35,212 bases of DNA, taken from NCBI GenBank assembly GCA_016780995.1, contig JADHKZ010000006.1:1-35212 (forward strand), read 5' to 3'. The position numbers were made by a program, and so were the translations under genes. Below are positions 21,811-30,751 of this stretch, piece by piece. This DNA comes from Thermoleophilia bacterium. Lineage in GTDB: Bacteria; Actinomycetota; Thermoleophilia; Miltoncostaeales; Miltoncostaeaceae. Positions within the stretch are counted from its first letter, which is position 1. Each line of letters starts with the position of its first letter. The notes beneath the pieces are model-generated. The model was not told where the DNA came from, made no database searches, and saw nothing but the letters and a program-made list of their open reading frames with translations.

Positions 21811-23172
21811 CTACACGCCCCCCTCGGCCGTGATGCAGCCATCGGCGATGGCCGCCGCCATCGCCGCGTGGTCGGCGGCGTTCACCGCGGCGTAGTCGCG
21901 CGCGAAGTCGGCCATGGCGTCGTCGAACTGCGTGCCGGTCCCCAGGTAGCCGGCGATCACGCAGGGGTCGCCGCTTCGGGCGTGGGCCCGGGCCAGGGTG
22001 CCGCCGCACAGCGTGGCGTAGGCCGTGAACGCGGTGGCATCGAGCACCGTCAGGTCGACCGAGGCCTTCATGTCGCGCAGCTGGCGCACGTAGTACTGGC
22101 GCCGGTTGGCCGCGGTCATCCACCCCAGGAACATGTCGGATGCCGCCTGCATGAGCCGTTGGCCCTCCACCACGCGCTGTCCCTGATGGCGGTAGGGGCT
22201 GGCCCCGGCGTAGGGCGCCAGCACCGACGCACGCGCCTCCTTCATCTGCAGGAAGAGGGGATCGTCGTCGTCGCGGCCCACCAGCAGGGCGATGCGGGCA
22301 TCGGTGCCCACCGACCCCACGCCCACCACCTTGCGGGCGGTGTCGACGAACCGGTAGCGGTCGAGGATGTGCTTGCGGTCGTCCTGCAGCGAGTCGCGGT
22401 AGCGCGCCATCACGGTCTCCACCGTGAGTTCGGGGTCGCCCGTCAGGGCCACGTGCACCACCAGCGGCGGCTGGTCGGCGATGCGCAGCCGGCCGTCCTT
22501 CGACACCGTGCCCAGCTTTCCCAGGGCCTGAAGGTTGCCGCGGCGCTCGGCCTTGGCCACGTTCTTCTGGAAGCGCTTGCGGTGGGCGGGGTCATCGATG
22601 AACCCCTCGATCTGCGCCACGTCCACCCGGGCGTACCAGATGTCCAGGTCGCCCATGTCGGCAAGGCGCCCCATGGCGTCGCGGTAGGTGGCCATGCAGG
22701 CCAGCACGGCGGCACGTGCCTGCGTGGGGGACAGTCCCCGGTCGAGCGCCGCCACGTGGATGCTGGCGCCAATGCGCATGAGGTCCCACTCGAACGGTGC
22801 CTCGAGGGTCTCGTCGAAGTCGTTGACGTCGAACACCAGGTTGCGCTCGGGCGTGCCGTAGGCGCCGAAGTTGAGCAGGTGGCAATCGCCGCAGCACTGC
22901 ACGCGGATGCCGGTGGAGGGCATGCCCGCGATGTCGCGGGCCATCACGGCCGCGGCCCCGCGCAGGAACGTGAACGGCGACACCGCCATGCGGCCGTAGC
23001 GGATGGGCACCAGGTCGGCGATGCGCACGCGATCCTGGGCGGCCAGAACCTTGAGGGGGTCGAAGCGGCGCGGGGACGGGGTGAAGCCCGCCAGCGACGA
23101 CCGGGGAGTGACCTTGCGCAGCGCGCGTCCGGCGGCGCGGCGCTCGTCGGGGGTGGGTGCATGCGCGCTCAT
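21811..23172 (-). CDS. DUF2252 family protein
   Basis: A 453-residue protein matching DUF2252 over its full length: RMAVSPFTFLRGAAAVMARDI, GDCHLLNFGAYGTPERNLVFDVNDFDETLEAPFEWDLMR, then LFLQMKEARASVL, GQRVVEGQRLMQAASDMFLGW and YYVRQLRDMKASVDL. The HxxNFG and DxNDFDE motifs resemble the catalytic and Mg-binding loops of aminoglycoside-phosphotransferase-type kinases, so a kinase-like fold is likely; no substrate is known. ATG lies 8 nt after TACGTT (23181-23186, complement). It leads a unit with a membrane protein and nth. Confidence 0.9.
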   Translation of the reverse strand: MSAHAPTPDERRAAGRALRKVTPRSSLAGFTPSPRRFDPLKVLAAQDRVRIADLVPIRYGRMAVSPFTFLRGAAAVMARDIAGMPSTGIRVQCCGDCHLLNFGAYGTPERNLVFDVNDFDETLEAPFEWDLMRIGASIHVAALDRGLSPTQARAAVLACMATYRDAMGRLADMGDLDIWYARVDVAQIEGFIDDPAHRKRFQKNVAKAERRGNLQALGKLGTVSKDGRLRIADQPPLVVHVALTGDPELTVETVMARYRDSLQDDRKHILDRYRFVDTARKVVGVGSVGTDARIALLVGRDDDDPLFLQMKEARASVLAPYAGASPYRHQGQRVVEGQRLMQAASDMFLGWMTAANRRQYYVRQLRDMKASVDLTVLDATAFTAYATLCGGTLARAHARSGDPCVIAGYLGTGTQFDDAMADFARDYAAVNAADHAAMAAAIADGCITAEGGV

Positions 23173-23186
23173 GGCCCGGAAACGTA

Positions 23187-23221
23187 GCGACCCCGCCCCG
23201 GCGGAGCCGGGGCGGGGTCGC
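23187..23221. terminator. hairpin terminator between aceA and the DUF2252 gene
   Basis: A 16-bp perfect stem (23187-23202 with 23206-23221) around a GGA loop, 25 nt after the aceA stop on the minus strand. It abuts the -10-like TACGTT of the DUF2252 gene, so that promoter's -35 region lies within the hairpin. Confidence 0.8.
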
Positions 23222-23245
23222 GGGTACTGCGCATGCCGTGTGGCG

Positions 23246-25510
23246 TTACTTGCTGCCGCCGCCCTCGATCAGCGCCTGGCGACCGGACGAGTCGGGCTTG
23301 ACCCACTCGGCGACGGTGCCGCCGTTGATGTCGGCCACGATGATGTCGCCCACCTCATCGTGCGCCGAGGAGAACAGGCCACGGCGCACCATGGCGTCGG
23401 CGGCGTTCTTGTTGTCCTCAGTGGGCGTGAGGTAGTGGATCGACTCGGCCTTGTACCGGTGGATCAGGAACAGGTGCATGAGCGTCATGAGGCGCTTGCG
23501 GCGCAGCTCCAGGTCGAACGTGTTCTGGTCACGCACCGACAGGAACACGCGGCCTGCGCGGTCCTCCATGACGTTGAAGACGATATTGGCCGCCTTCTCG
23601 CCGGCACCGTTGGTGATCGACAGCTCCAGGATCTGCGAGCCGGGGGTGTGCGGGCGCAGCGACACCTTGAGGTCGTCGCTGATGCCGTTGTGCTCCTTCC
23701 AGGGACCGATCCACTCGGCCAGGGTCTTCGGTGGCACCTCGGTCTGCACCAGGTGCTGGTGCTGGGTGCTGCCCGCGCCCATGGCCTTGGTGGTGGCCGT
23801 CTGGCCGGTGATGGCCGCCAGTGCGGCATCGCCGCGCGGGCCACCCACCAGGGTCTGCGGAGTGCGATAGGGCGACTCCAGAAGGCGGAAGCGCCGCTGC
23901 AGGCGCGCCAGCGCCAGCATGCCGTCCTCCTTCAGCGACTGCGAGAACTCCTCGGCAGCCAGGCCGTCGATCTGGTGACCGCCGTAGGTGATGAAGTTGA
24001 ACACGAAGCCCATCTTCCCGATCTCCGCCGGGAAGGCGCGCATCTCGTCGTCGTTCATCCCCGTGGTGTCCCAGTTGAACGACGGCGACAGGTTGTAGGC
24101 CATCATCTGGTTGGGGTACACGGCGTGGATGGCGTCGGCGAACTCCTTGGCGTCCGCCAGGTCGGCCGTCTTGGTCTCCATCCAGAGGATGTCGGCGTAC
24201 GGCGCCACGGCCAGCGACTTGGCCACGGCGTACGGGATGCCGCCGCGGATCTGGAAGTAGCCCTCCGGGGTCTTTGCGCGGTCGGCGCTCCAGTCCACCT
24301 CGATGCCCATCTCGCGGGCCTTCTGGCGGATCTGGTACCAGCCGGCGCGGTGGGAGAGCTCGTTCCACTGATCCACGGTCATCCCCACGTCGACGCCCTC
24401 GTCGATGCGGAACTGGATGGCGTCGGCCACGGCCTCGGCCAGGGTGGACAGCTTGGCGCCGGCCTCCCACTCGGCCAGGAAGGCGTCGGCGGCGGTGTCG
24501 AGGGTGTCCTCGGGGAGCGCCTCCGGGTCGGCCAGGTGGGCCTTGGCGATCTCGGCCACCTTGGCGGCCACGCCCGAGCTGGCCAGCCACGTGTCGGCCT
24601 CGGCCTGCTCCTCGTCGCTCACGGCGTACAGCAGGTGGCCGTTCAGCTCGCTGATGCCGGCCTCGTGCAGCTGATTGATGACGCCCAGGAACGCGGCGCG
24701 GTAGGCGGGGACGGTCATGCCGTTGACGCCCAGGATGAACGGCTGGTCGCGCTCGTCGCCGCAGCCGTCCAGCAGGTTGGCGGCCTCGGCGTCGGTGCGG
24801 CACACGATGATGCCCGGCACGCCCATCACGTCCAGCTGGAACCGGGCCGACGACGCGCGCTTGATCTGCTCGTCGCTGGGCACCAGCACCTTGCCGCCCT
24901 GGTGGCCGCACTTCTTGGCCCCGGGCTTCTGGTCCTCGATGTGGTAGCCGGGCACGCCGACCTCCACGAAGCGACGCACCAGATTGCGCACGTGGGCGTC
25001 ACCGCCGTGGCCGGTGTCGGCGTCGGCGATGATGAACGGGCGGAAGTCCACCTCGGGGGTGGCCTCGCGCTCGGCGGCGCTCATGTGGGCGCGCATGTAG
25101 GTCTGGTTCTTGTCGGCCGTGAGGAGGGCGCGCACGATGGCCGCGGCCTCATCCGGCACCTGCGAGAGCGGGTACGAGGCAAGGTCGGGACCCGGGTCCT
25201 CGTTGATGGAGCCCTTGGCGCTGGTGGCCCAGCCGCCCAGGTAGATGCCCTCGATGCCGGCGCGCTTCTGGGCTACGGCCTGTCCCGGCGAGTAGGGCCC
25301 GTAGGTGGTGATGGACTTGCCCTCGGCGAAGAGCTCGCGCAGGCGCGCGTAGAAGCCCTCGGCGGCCTCGCGGGCCACGGTGTAGTCCTGGTCGATGGTG
25401 CCCTTCTGCTCGGCCACCATGCGCGCGGAGTAGATGCGGTTGATTTCCGCGAACCGCGGCGACTCCATGTACTCCTTGGTCCTCTGGACCTCGGCGTCAA
25501 ATGCCGACAT
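23246..25510 (-). CDS. aceA: isocitrate lyase, long ICL2 type
   Basis: A 754-residue glyoxylate-shunt enzyme that splits isocitrate into glyoxylate and succinate. The N-terminus ([63 protein letters not shown]) and the active-site loop [13 protein letters not shown] match mycobacterial ICL2 rather than the 430-residue E. coli enzyme. [13 protein letters not shown] supplies the Mg site. A helical insertion at about 310-400 and a large C-terminal domain (after about 590), regulatory in ICL2, account for the length. The ATG at 25510 has GGGAAGG just upstream. TACAAT (25548-25553, complement) is a good -10 about 38 nt before it. Malate synthase is not in the window. Confidence 0.96.
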   Translation of the reverse strand: MSAFDAEVQRTKEYMESPRFAEINRIYSARMVAEQKGTIDQDYTVAREAAEGFYARLRELFAEGKSITTYGPYSPGQAVAQKRAGIEGIYLGGWATSAKGSINEDPGPDLASYPLSQVPDEAAAIVRALLTADKNQTYMRAHMSAAEREATPEVDFRPFIIADADTGHGGDAHVRNLVRRFVEVGVPGYHIEDQKPGAKKCGHQGGKVLVPSDEQIKRASSARFQLDVMGVPGIIVCRTDAEAANLLDGCGDERDQPFILGVNGMTVPAYRAAFLGVINQLHEAGISELNGHLLYAVSDEEQAEADTWLASSGVAAKVAEIAKAHLADPEALPEDTLDTAADAFLAEWEAGAKLSTLAEAVADAIQFRIDEGVDVGMTVDQWNELSHRAGWYQIRQKAREMGIEVDWSADRAKTPEGYFQIRGGIPYAVAKSLAVAPYADILWMETKTADLADAKEFADAIHAVYPNQMMAYNLSPSFNWDTTGMNDDEMRAFPAEIGKMGFVFNFITYGGHQIDGLAAEEFSQSLKEDGMLALARLQRRFRLLESPYRTPQTLVGGPRGDAALAAITGQTATTKAMGAGSTQHQHLVQTEVPPKTLAEWIGPWKEHNGISDDLKVSLRPHTPGSQILELSITNGAGEKAANIVFNVMEDRAGRVFLSVRDQNTFDLELRRKRLMTLMHLFLIHRYKAESIHYLTPTEDNKNAADAMVRRGLFSSAHDEVGDIIVADINGGTVAEWVKPDSSGRQALIEGGGSK

Positions 25511-25547
25511 GAACCTTCCCTTGTCTGTGGACTGCAGGGGACCGCGC

Positions 25548-25553
25548 ATTGTA
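25548..25553 (-). promoter_or_regulatory. candidate aceA -10 element
   Basis: On the minus strand this reads TACAAT, the best -10 match in the window. A transcript starting about 7 nt downstream would have a roughly 30-nt leader containing GGGAAGG before the aceA ATG. The divergent gene at 25645 has a separate TAGGGT (25631-25636). Confidence 0.55.
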
Positions 25554-25644
25554 AGCAGGGGCCGGGGTCCGCGTGCCGCCAGATTTCCCGCGGAGCGGTT
25601 CCGGGTGCCGGGATAGGGTCCTTTGTCCCGTAGGGTGCCCGGCC

Positions 25645-26499
25645 GTGATCGAGATCGAACTGCACGCACTGGCGGCCGCGGCGGGCCTGGGCGTGGCGGG
25701 CAACTTCGCCGGCCACCTGGAGCAGGCGGGCGAGGCCGCGGACTTCGCCAACGTGGTGCCCACGTCGGCCCAGGCGCCCAAGGGCATCTTCCCGTGGTTC
25801 GTGCCGGGGCGCGATGGGCAGCTGGGGGTGTTTCCGGTCACCCACGACCTCCTGGTGCTGCCCCACCAGCCCGGCGTGGACCTGCAGATCGAGCCCGAGG
25901 TGGGCCTGGTCGCCCGGCTGGACTACGACGCCCACGGCCGGGTGGTCGCCATCACCCCGCAGGCCGTGGCGGCCTGGAACGACTGCAGTATCCGCCGCGA
26001 GGGCGCGCGCAAGATCAGCGACAAGAAGAACTGGGGGCCGGCGTCCAAGGGCGTGGCGGCCCGGGGCTTCGAGGTGGATGACATCGCGCCCGACGGCGGC
26101 CTGGCCCCGCTGCGCATCGCCAGCTTCATGCGCCGTGATGGCCGGGCGCACGAGTACGGCGTGGACAGCCCGGCGGCGGGGTACTCGTACGCGGGTGCCA
26201 CGCTCATCGACTGGTTGATCGACCGCCTGGCCAACCAACAGGGATCCGACGATACCCCGCTCGAGCCGGTGGGCGAGTACCTGCGCCAGGCCGGCTGCCC
26301 CGAGCAGGCGCTCATCGGCATCGGCGCCACCCGCTATACGCCGTTCGGCGAGAGCACCTACCTGGTGGCGGGCGACGAGAGCATCGTGATCGTGTACGAC
26401 CAGCGGCAGTCATCGCCGCAGGACGTGGCGGCCGCCGTGGCCGATGGCCGCGAGCAGGCGCTGCCCGGCGCGTCGGTCCTCACCCAGCGGGTGGAGTAG
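25645..26499 (+). CDS. DUF5718 family protein
   Basis: A 284-residue protein matching, from memory, the conserved DUF5718 family: [19 protein letters not shown] near the start, [72 protein letters not shown] and [17 protein letters not shown]. The LQIEPEVGL and NDCSIR blocks recall fumarylacetoacetate hydrolase-type folds, so a hydrolase/lyase-like role is possible, but none has been shown that I know of. GTG at 25645 follows TAGGGT by 8 nt (leaderless). It diverges from aceA. The truncated zinc-ribbon gene begins at its stop codon. Confidence 0.8.
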   Translation: MIEIELHALAAAAGLGVAGNFAGHLEQAGEAADFANVVPTSAQAPKGIFPWFVPGRDGQLGVFPVTHDLLVLPHQPGVDLQIEPEVGLVARLDYDAHGRVVAITPQAVAAWNDCSIRREGARKISDKKNWGPASKGVAARGFEVDDIAPDGGLAPLRIASFMRRDGRAHEYGVDSPAAGYSYAGATLIDWLIDRLANQQGSDDTPLEPVGEYLRQAGCPEQALIGIGATRYTPFGESTYLVAGDESIVIVYDQRQSSPQDVAAAVADGREQALPGASVLTQRVE

Positions 26500-26504
26500 G
26501 GGAC

Positions 26505-26749
26505 AGTCCCACCGCGAGGGGATCGAGATCGACTACTGCCCCGAGTGCCGCGGTGTGTGGCTGGACCGCGGGGAGCTCGACAAGCTCATCGAGCGTTCGG
26601 AGTCGTGGAGCGGGGGAGGGCAGGCCGCGCCGGGGCGCGATGAGTACCGCGAGCGCGACGACCGCCGATCAGGTGCCCCGCAGAAGAAAAAGAAGAAGAG
26701 CAGCTTCGTGGGCGACCTCTTCGAGAACTTCGGGGACTTCGGCGGCTAG
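26505..26749 (+). pseudogene. TFIIB-type zinc-ribbon protein missing its first CxxC half
   Basis: The readable part gives EGIEIDYCPECRGVWLDRGEL then DKLIERSE, a charged linker, KKKKKSSFVGDLFENFGDFGG and stop. This equals the second half and tail of zf-TFIIB proteins, which normally begin with MKCPVC-type sequence supplying the first two Cys ligands. Here the frame upstream runs back into the end of the DUF5718 gene without a suitable start or CxxC. Only ATG 26444, inside that gene, is in frame. The simplest reading is a deletion that removed about 15 N-terminal codons, promoter and ribosome site; an assembly error is possible. Its stop shares CTAG with the convergent haem-binding gene. Confidence 0.7.
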
Positions 26750-27396
26750 TCGCCCCCGCTCATCCCGGGGGTCTTCTCGAGTCCGGCGATGAGCGTGGCC
26801 CTCTCCTCGTCGGTGAGCGCCGCCTCGGGGTTGAGTCCGAAGCGCGTGAAGTAGGCCGGCGGCATGGAGCCGTCGCGGATTACCCGGATGGTCTCGTCGG
26901 CGTTGCCGGGGTTCGTGGCGAACTGCTGGTAGTTCACGTGGCTGCGCCCGCCCGCGATGTGGCTCTGCACGGCCCACGACGACGGCGCGATGCTGGCGTA
27001 GGCCGGGTACTCCACCTCGCTGGCGTGGCAGTGGTAGCAGGCACGCACCATGAGGGTGCGCGTCTCGGCCGACGCCCACTGGGGCTCCCCGGTTATGGGT
27101 GGCTGCGTGCGGTCGCGGCCATAGGGCACCAGCTGGATGAGCCCCACCACCACCAGGCCGCTCACCACCAGGCTGCCGATGGCGAAGCCCGGGCCCGCGC
27201 CCGTGCGGCCCCACGTGGCCAGAAGCGCGGCCACGATGACCACGAGGGTCACGCCCACCACGGGCAGCGGAAGGCCCATGATGATGCCCATGGCGATGCC
27301 GAACAGCAGCACCAGCGCGTAGAGCGCCGACACCACGGGGTGCCTGCGCATTACCCCCCAGGCGGAGGAAAACGTGCTTTTGAGTCGGGAGATCAT
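26746..27396 (-). CDS. haem-binding-domain membrane protein
   Basis: A 216-residue protein. Three hydrophobic segments in the first 95 residues (about 22-40, 43-62, 72-92) anchor it. The C-terminal 110 residues are a haem-binding domain of the DUF/PF14376 type: CYHCHASEVEYPAYASIAPSSWAVQSHIAGGRSHVNYQQF, with CxxCH as the c-type haem attachment site and a distal GSMPPAYFTRF Met-containing loop as in other members. It is probably exported and takes part in electron transfer. ATG lies 6 nt after TAGGGT (27403-27408, complement). Its stop overlaps that of the truncated zinc-ribbon gene at CTAG. Confidence 0.85.
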   Translation of the reverse strand: MISRLKSTFSSAWGVMRRHPVVSALYALVLLFGIAMGIIMGLPLPVVGVTLVVIVAALLATWGRTGAGPGFAIGSLVVSGLVVVGLIQLVPYGRDRTQPPITGEPQWASAETRTLMVRACYHCHASEVEYPAYASIAPSSWAVQSHIAGGRSHVNYQQFATNPGNADETIRVIRDGSMPPAYFTRFGLNPEAALTDEERATLIAGLEKTPGMSGGD

Positions 27397-27443
27397 GCCG
27401 CCACCCTAGGATCCGGGATCGGGGAGCGCCCGGCAACGCTCAT

Positions 27444-27495
27444 GCATAAGAGATCGTTTTCAGACGCATAAGCAATGTGTGCAGTGCGCTATCCT
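27444..27495 (+). promoter_or_regulatory. cysHDN promoter with paired direct repeats
   Basis: TATCCT (27490-27495) lies 8 nt before the cysH GTG. Upstream, in a locally AT-rich patch, GCATAAG occurs twice (27444-27450 and 27466-27472), 22 bp apart, i.e. about two helical turns on the same face. The second copy covers the expected -35 position. This is a good candidate site for a sulfur-status regulator, which cannot be named from sequence. Confidence 0.5.
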
Positions 27496-27503
27496 CCCGT
27501 CCC

Positions 27504-28193
27504 GTGCCGAACCCCAGCCCGCTGCCGTTCTCGCCCGCCGAGGCCGAAGACCTCACCGCCGACCAGGTCGTGGCCGCCGCCGTCCAGGCGTTCGGTTCCC
27601 GCCTGGCCATCGCCTGCTCGTTCCAGCAGGAGGAGGCAGTCATCCTGGACATGGCGTTCTCCGTGGCTCCCGACGTGCGGGTGTTCGCGCTGGACACCGG
27701 CTTCCTCTTCCCCGAGACCTACGACACCTGGGCGGCGTATGAGGACCGCTACGGCATCCGGATCGAGGCCTTCCGCGGACCCAGTCCGGAGGAGCAGGCC
27801 GCCGAGTACGGCGACCGCCTGTGGGAGCGCGACCCCAACCAGTGCTGCGCCCTCCGCAAGGTGGAGCCGCTCGGCCGCGCGCTGGCCGACCTGGACGCCT
27901 GGGTGACCGGCCTTCGCCGCGACCAGGCGCCCACGCGCGCGGGCACGCCCAAGGTGGAGTTCGACCAGGCGCGCGGCAACTGGAAGATCAGCCCGCTGGC
28001 CGACTGGACCCCGGAGCAGGTGTGGGCGCGCATCCGCGAGCGCGACCTGATCGTGAACCCGCTGCACGCCCAGGGCTACGCCAGCATCGGCTGCACGTAC
28101 TGCACGAAGCCCGGCACCGGCCGCGAGGGCCGCTGGGCCAGCCTCGACAAGACCGAGTGCGGGCTGCATCCCGCCGGGGGCCCCACCGCATGA
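27504..28193 (+). CDS. cysH: adenylylsulfate (APS) reductase, iron-sulfur type
   Basis: A 229-residue assimilatory reductase that turns adenylylsulfate into sulfite with thioredoxin. Core blocks: LAIACSFQQEEAVILDMAF and VFALDTGFLFPETY (PP-loop nucleotide fold). The four [4Fe-4S] cysteines are present: Cys114-Cys115 (NQCCALRKVEPL) and Cys197/Cys200 (GCTYC). The catalytic Cys219 sits in KTECGLH. The cluster marks it as an APS rather than PAPS reductase, consistent with no cysC in the operon. GTG at 27504 is 8 nt after TATCCT. Stop overlaps cysD ATG (ATGA). Confidence 0.95.
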   Translation: MPNPSPLPFSPAEAEDLTADQVVAAAVQAFGSRLAIACSFQQEEAVILDMAFSVAPDVRVFALDTGFLFPETYDTWAAYEDRYGIRIEAFRGPSPEEQAAEYGDRLWERDPNQCCALRKVEPLGRALADLDAWVTGLRRDQAPTRAGTPKVEFDQARGNWKISPLADWTPEQVWARIRERDLIVNPLHAQGYASIGCTYCTKPGTGREGRWASLDKTECGLHPAGGPTA

Positions 28194-29101
28194 GCACCCT
28201 CACCGAGCTCGGCACGCTGGACGTGCTGGAGGCCGAGGCCGTGCACATCATCCGCGAGTGCGCGGCGGAGTGCGAGCGCCCCGTGCTGCTGTTCAGCGGC
28301 GGCAAGGACAGCATCGTGCTGGCCCACCTGGCCACCAAGGCCTTCGCGCCGGCCGGCCTGCCGTTCCCGCTCATGCACGTGGACACCGGGCACAACTTCC
28401 CCGAGGTCATCGAGTACCGCGACTGGTACGTGCAGGAGATCGACGAGCGCTTGATCGTCGCCAGCGTGGAGGAGTCGATCGCGCAGGGGCGCGTGCAGGA
28501 CGAGACCGGCCCGCGTGCCAGCCGCAACCGCTTGCAGACCACCACGCTGCTCGACGCCATCGCCGAGCACCAGTTCGACGCCTGCTTCGGCGGCGCCCGC
28601 CGCGACGAGGAGCGCGCCCGCGCCAAGGAGCGCGTGTTCAGCCACCGCGACATGTTCGGCCAGTGGGATCCGCGCAACCAGCGCCCCGAGCCCTGGGGCA
28701 TCTACAACACCAAGCTGCGCAAGGGCGAGCACTTCCGGGTGTTCCCCTTGAGCAACTGGACCGAGGTGGACATCTGGGCCTACATCCAGCGCGAGGGCCT
28801 GAAGCTGCCGAGCATCTACTTCTCGCACCAGCGGGAGGTGTTCGTGCGCGACGGCATGCTTATGGCCGCCGCCGACTTCGTGGAGCGCCTGCCCGGCGAG
28901 GAGGTGTTCACCGAGACGGTGCGCTTCCGCACCGTGGGCGACGCCACCTGCACGGCCTGCACGCGCAGCACCGCCGGCACGGTGGAGCAGGTGCTGGCCG
29001 AGACCCGCGAGAGCGACGTGAGCGAGCGCGGCGCCAGCCGGGCGGATGACAAGACCAGCGAGGCCGCCATGGAAGACCGCAAGCGCGCGGGCTACTTCTA
29101 G
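28190..29101 (+). CDS. cysD: sulfate adenylyltransferase subunit 2
   Basis: A 303-residue PP-loop ATP pyrophosphatase that, with CysN, makes APS from sulfate and ATP. The P-loop is LLFSGGKDSIVLAHLA; HVDTGHNFPEVIEYRD, QTTTLLDAIAEHQFDACFGGARRDEERARAKE and WDPRNQRPEPWGIYN are the family signatures, ending in the usual KRAGYF. It is intact and of normal length. ATG overlaps cysH, and its TAG overlaps the cysN GTG by one base (TAGTG), so the three subunits are translated together. Confidence 0.97.
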   Translation: MSTLTELGTLDVLEAEAVHIIRECAAECERPVLLFSGGKDSIVLAHLATKAFAPAGLPFPLMHVDTGHNFPEVIEYRDWYVQEIDERLIVASVEESIAQGRVQDETGPRASRNRLQTTTLLDAIAEHQFDACFGGARRDEERARAKERVFSHRDMFGQWDPRNQRPEPWGIYNTKLRKGEHFRVFPLSNWTEVDIWAYIQREGLKLPSIYFSHQREVFVRDGMLMAAADFVERLPGEEVFTETVRFRTVGDATCTACTRSTAGTVEQVLAETRESDVSERGASRADDKTSEAAMEDRKRAGYF

Positions 29102-30357
29102 TGCCGGTGGAGAGCCCCATGCTGCACGCCGTGGCCGTGGGGTCGGTGGACGACGGCAAGAGCACGCTCATCGGCCGGCTGCTCTATGAGACCGGCCACC
29201 TGAACGCCGACGAGATCGCCCACGTGGAGGAGGCCTCGCGAAAGCGCGGCCGCAAGTTCCTGGACCTGGCGCTGCTCACCGACGGCCTTCGCGCCGAGCG
29301 CGAGCAGGGCATCACCATCGACGTGGCCTACCGGTCGTTCGACGCCCAGGGCCGGCGCATCCTGCTGGGCGACGCCCCCGGGCACGAGCAGTACACCCGC
29401 AACATGGTCACCGCCGCCGCGGGCGCCGATGTGGCCATCCTGCTGGTGGATGCAGCCAACGGGCTCACCTCCCAGACCCGCCGGCACCTGGCCATCTGCG
29501 CCATGCTGGGCGTGGAGGACGTGATCGCCTGCGTCAACAAGATCGACCTGGTGGATTACGACGAGGGGCGCTTCACGGAACTGGCCGATGAGCTTCGCGC
29601 CGCGTCGAAGGCAGTGGACGGCCCGCGCATCACGGCCATCCCGCTGTCGGCGCTGGAGGGCATCAACATCACCCAGCGCTCCGACAAGCTGCCGTGGTAC
29701 CCAGGCCCCACGGTGCTGGAGGTGCTGCACGACCTCGACCGGCTCATCGCCGAGGAGGCCTTCCGCATGCCAGTGCAGTGGGTGACCCGCTACGACGAGG
29801 GGGGCGCCGACGTGCGCGCCCTGGCCGGGCGCATCACCAGCGGCACGGTGCGGGTAGGGGATGAGGTGGTGGCGCTGCCGGGAGGCAAGAGCGCCACGGT
29901 GAGCGCCATCGACGTGCTGGGCGAGCCCCGCGACATGGCCAGCGCCCCACTGAGCGTGGCGCTGCACCTGGCCACCGACATCGACGTGAGCCGCGGCGAC
30001 GTGATGGCCCCCGTTGCCGATCCGCCGCAGGTGGCCACGCGCGTGAAGGTGACCATCGCATGGCTGGACGAGGCGCCCCTCACCGCCCCGGCCCGCCTGG
30101 AGGTGCGCCAGAGCGCCCGCCTGGTGCCGGCCATCGTGGAGCAGCTCCACGAGCGCCTCGACCTCGATGCCATGAAGCACGAGCAGGCCGACGCCCTGGA
30201 GGCCAACGACCTCGGCATCGCCACCCTGCTGCTTGCCCAGCCGCTGGTGGTGCAGCCCTACGCCGCCAACCGCGAGATGGGGTCGATGGTGCTGGTGGAC
30301 CCGGGTAGCAACCGCACCGTGGGCGCGGTGATGGTGACCGAGGTGCTGGACTCCTAG
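29101..30357 (+). CDS. cysN: sulfate adenylyltransferase subunit 1 (GTPase)
   Basis: A 418-residue EF-Tu-like GTPase that drives the CysD reaction. G1 is GSVDDGKST (14-22), switch regions include LTDGLRAEREQGITIDVAYRSF, G3 is DAPGHEQYTRNM and G4 is VNKIDL. Two beta-barrel domains follow (from about residue 220), ending GSMVLVDPGSNRTVGAVMV. Length fits stand-alone CysN with no fused APS kinase, which agrees with the iron-sulfur CysH using APS directly. GTG at 29101 overlaps the cysD stop; an in-frame ATG at 29119 is a less likely start. Confidence 0.97.
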   Translation: MPVESPMLHAVAVGSVDDGKSTLIGRLLYETGHLNADEIAHVEEASRKRGRKFLDLALLTDGLRAEREQGITIDVAYRSFDAQGRRILLGDAPGHEQYTRNMVTAAAGADVAILLVDAANGLTSQTRRHLAICAMLGVEDVIACVNKIDLVDYDEGRFTELADELRAASKAVDGPRITAIPLSALEGINITQRSDKLPWYPGPTVLEVLHDLDRLIAEEAFRMPVQWVTRYDEGGADVRALAGRITSGTVRVGDEVVALPGGKSATVSAIDVLGEPRDMASAPLSVALHLATDIDVSRGDVMAPVADPPQVATRVKVTIAWLDEAPLTAPARLEVRQSARLVPAIVEQLHERLDLDAMKHEQADALEANDLGIATLLLAQPLVVQPYAANREMGSMVLVDPGSNRTVGAVMVTEVLDS

Positions 30358-30376
30358 CGCATCCGCGCGCCGGCCG

Positions 30377-30751
30377 TCACCACCGGCGCCTCACCCCGTA
30401 GGCATCCAGCCGCTCATCGGCCGAGATGAGCACGGCATCCTCCACGAGGGCCTGGGCCACCAACAGGCGGTCGAAGGGGTCGCGGTGGTGAAGGGGCAGC
30501 TCGCGGGTGGCCTCGGCGTGCTGGGCGGTGATGGGCAGCGCCTCGGCGCCACCGCGCACCAGGCTGGCGCTGATTCCCCGCGGGGCGTCCCACTTGCCGG
30601 CAGCGGCCTTGGTGGCGGCCTCGAGGTCGACGATCGGACTCGCGAGCACCAGGTGCTTGTCGGATGCGAGCAGGCGGTCTGCCCGGCGCCCCAGCCGAGC
30701 GTCGTCGGTGAGCCACCACACGGCGGCGTGGGTGTCGAGCAGCAGCCTCAT
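30377..30751 (-). CDS. PIN-domain toxin, VapC-like
   Basis: A 124-residue single PIN domain, expected to be a Mg-dependent ribonuclease. Acidic residues appear at the usual places: LLLDTHAAVWWL (Asp6), PIVDLEAATKAAAGKW (Glu), HHRDPFDRLLVAQA (Asp) and LISADERLDAYG (Asp). The LDTHAxxWW and HRDPFDRLL motifs define the subgroup paired with Phd/YefM-type antitoxins. ATG at 30751 overlaps the antitoxin stop by 4 nt; a longer in-frame start would lie inside the antitoxin gene. It is convergent with cysN across about 20 nt. Confidence 0.92.
   Translation of the reverse strand: MRLLLDTHAAVWWLTDDARLGRRADRLLASDKHLVLASPIVDLEAATKAAAGKWDAPRGISASLVRGGAEALPITAQHAEATRELPLHHRDPFDRLLVAQALVEDAVLISADERLDAYGVRRRW

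Noticed and set aside
23516-23532. CGAACGTGTTC within aceA as a second LexA box
   Set aside because: The spacer is 2 rather than 4 nt and it lies deep inside a coding region; chance match.
23003-25633. 876-codon open frame on the plus strand
   Set aside because: It is antisense to the whole of aceA; composition is His/Val/Gly/Arg-rich shadow coding caused by high GC, with no recognisable domain.
27440-27697. 85-codon minus-strand frame with Ser/Thr/Asn-rich sequence upstream of cysH
   Set aside because: It overlaps the cysH start and promoter antisense and has no ribosome site or leaderless promoter; judged a chance frame.
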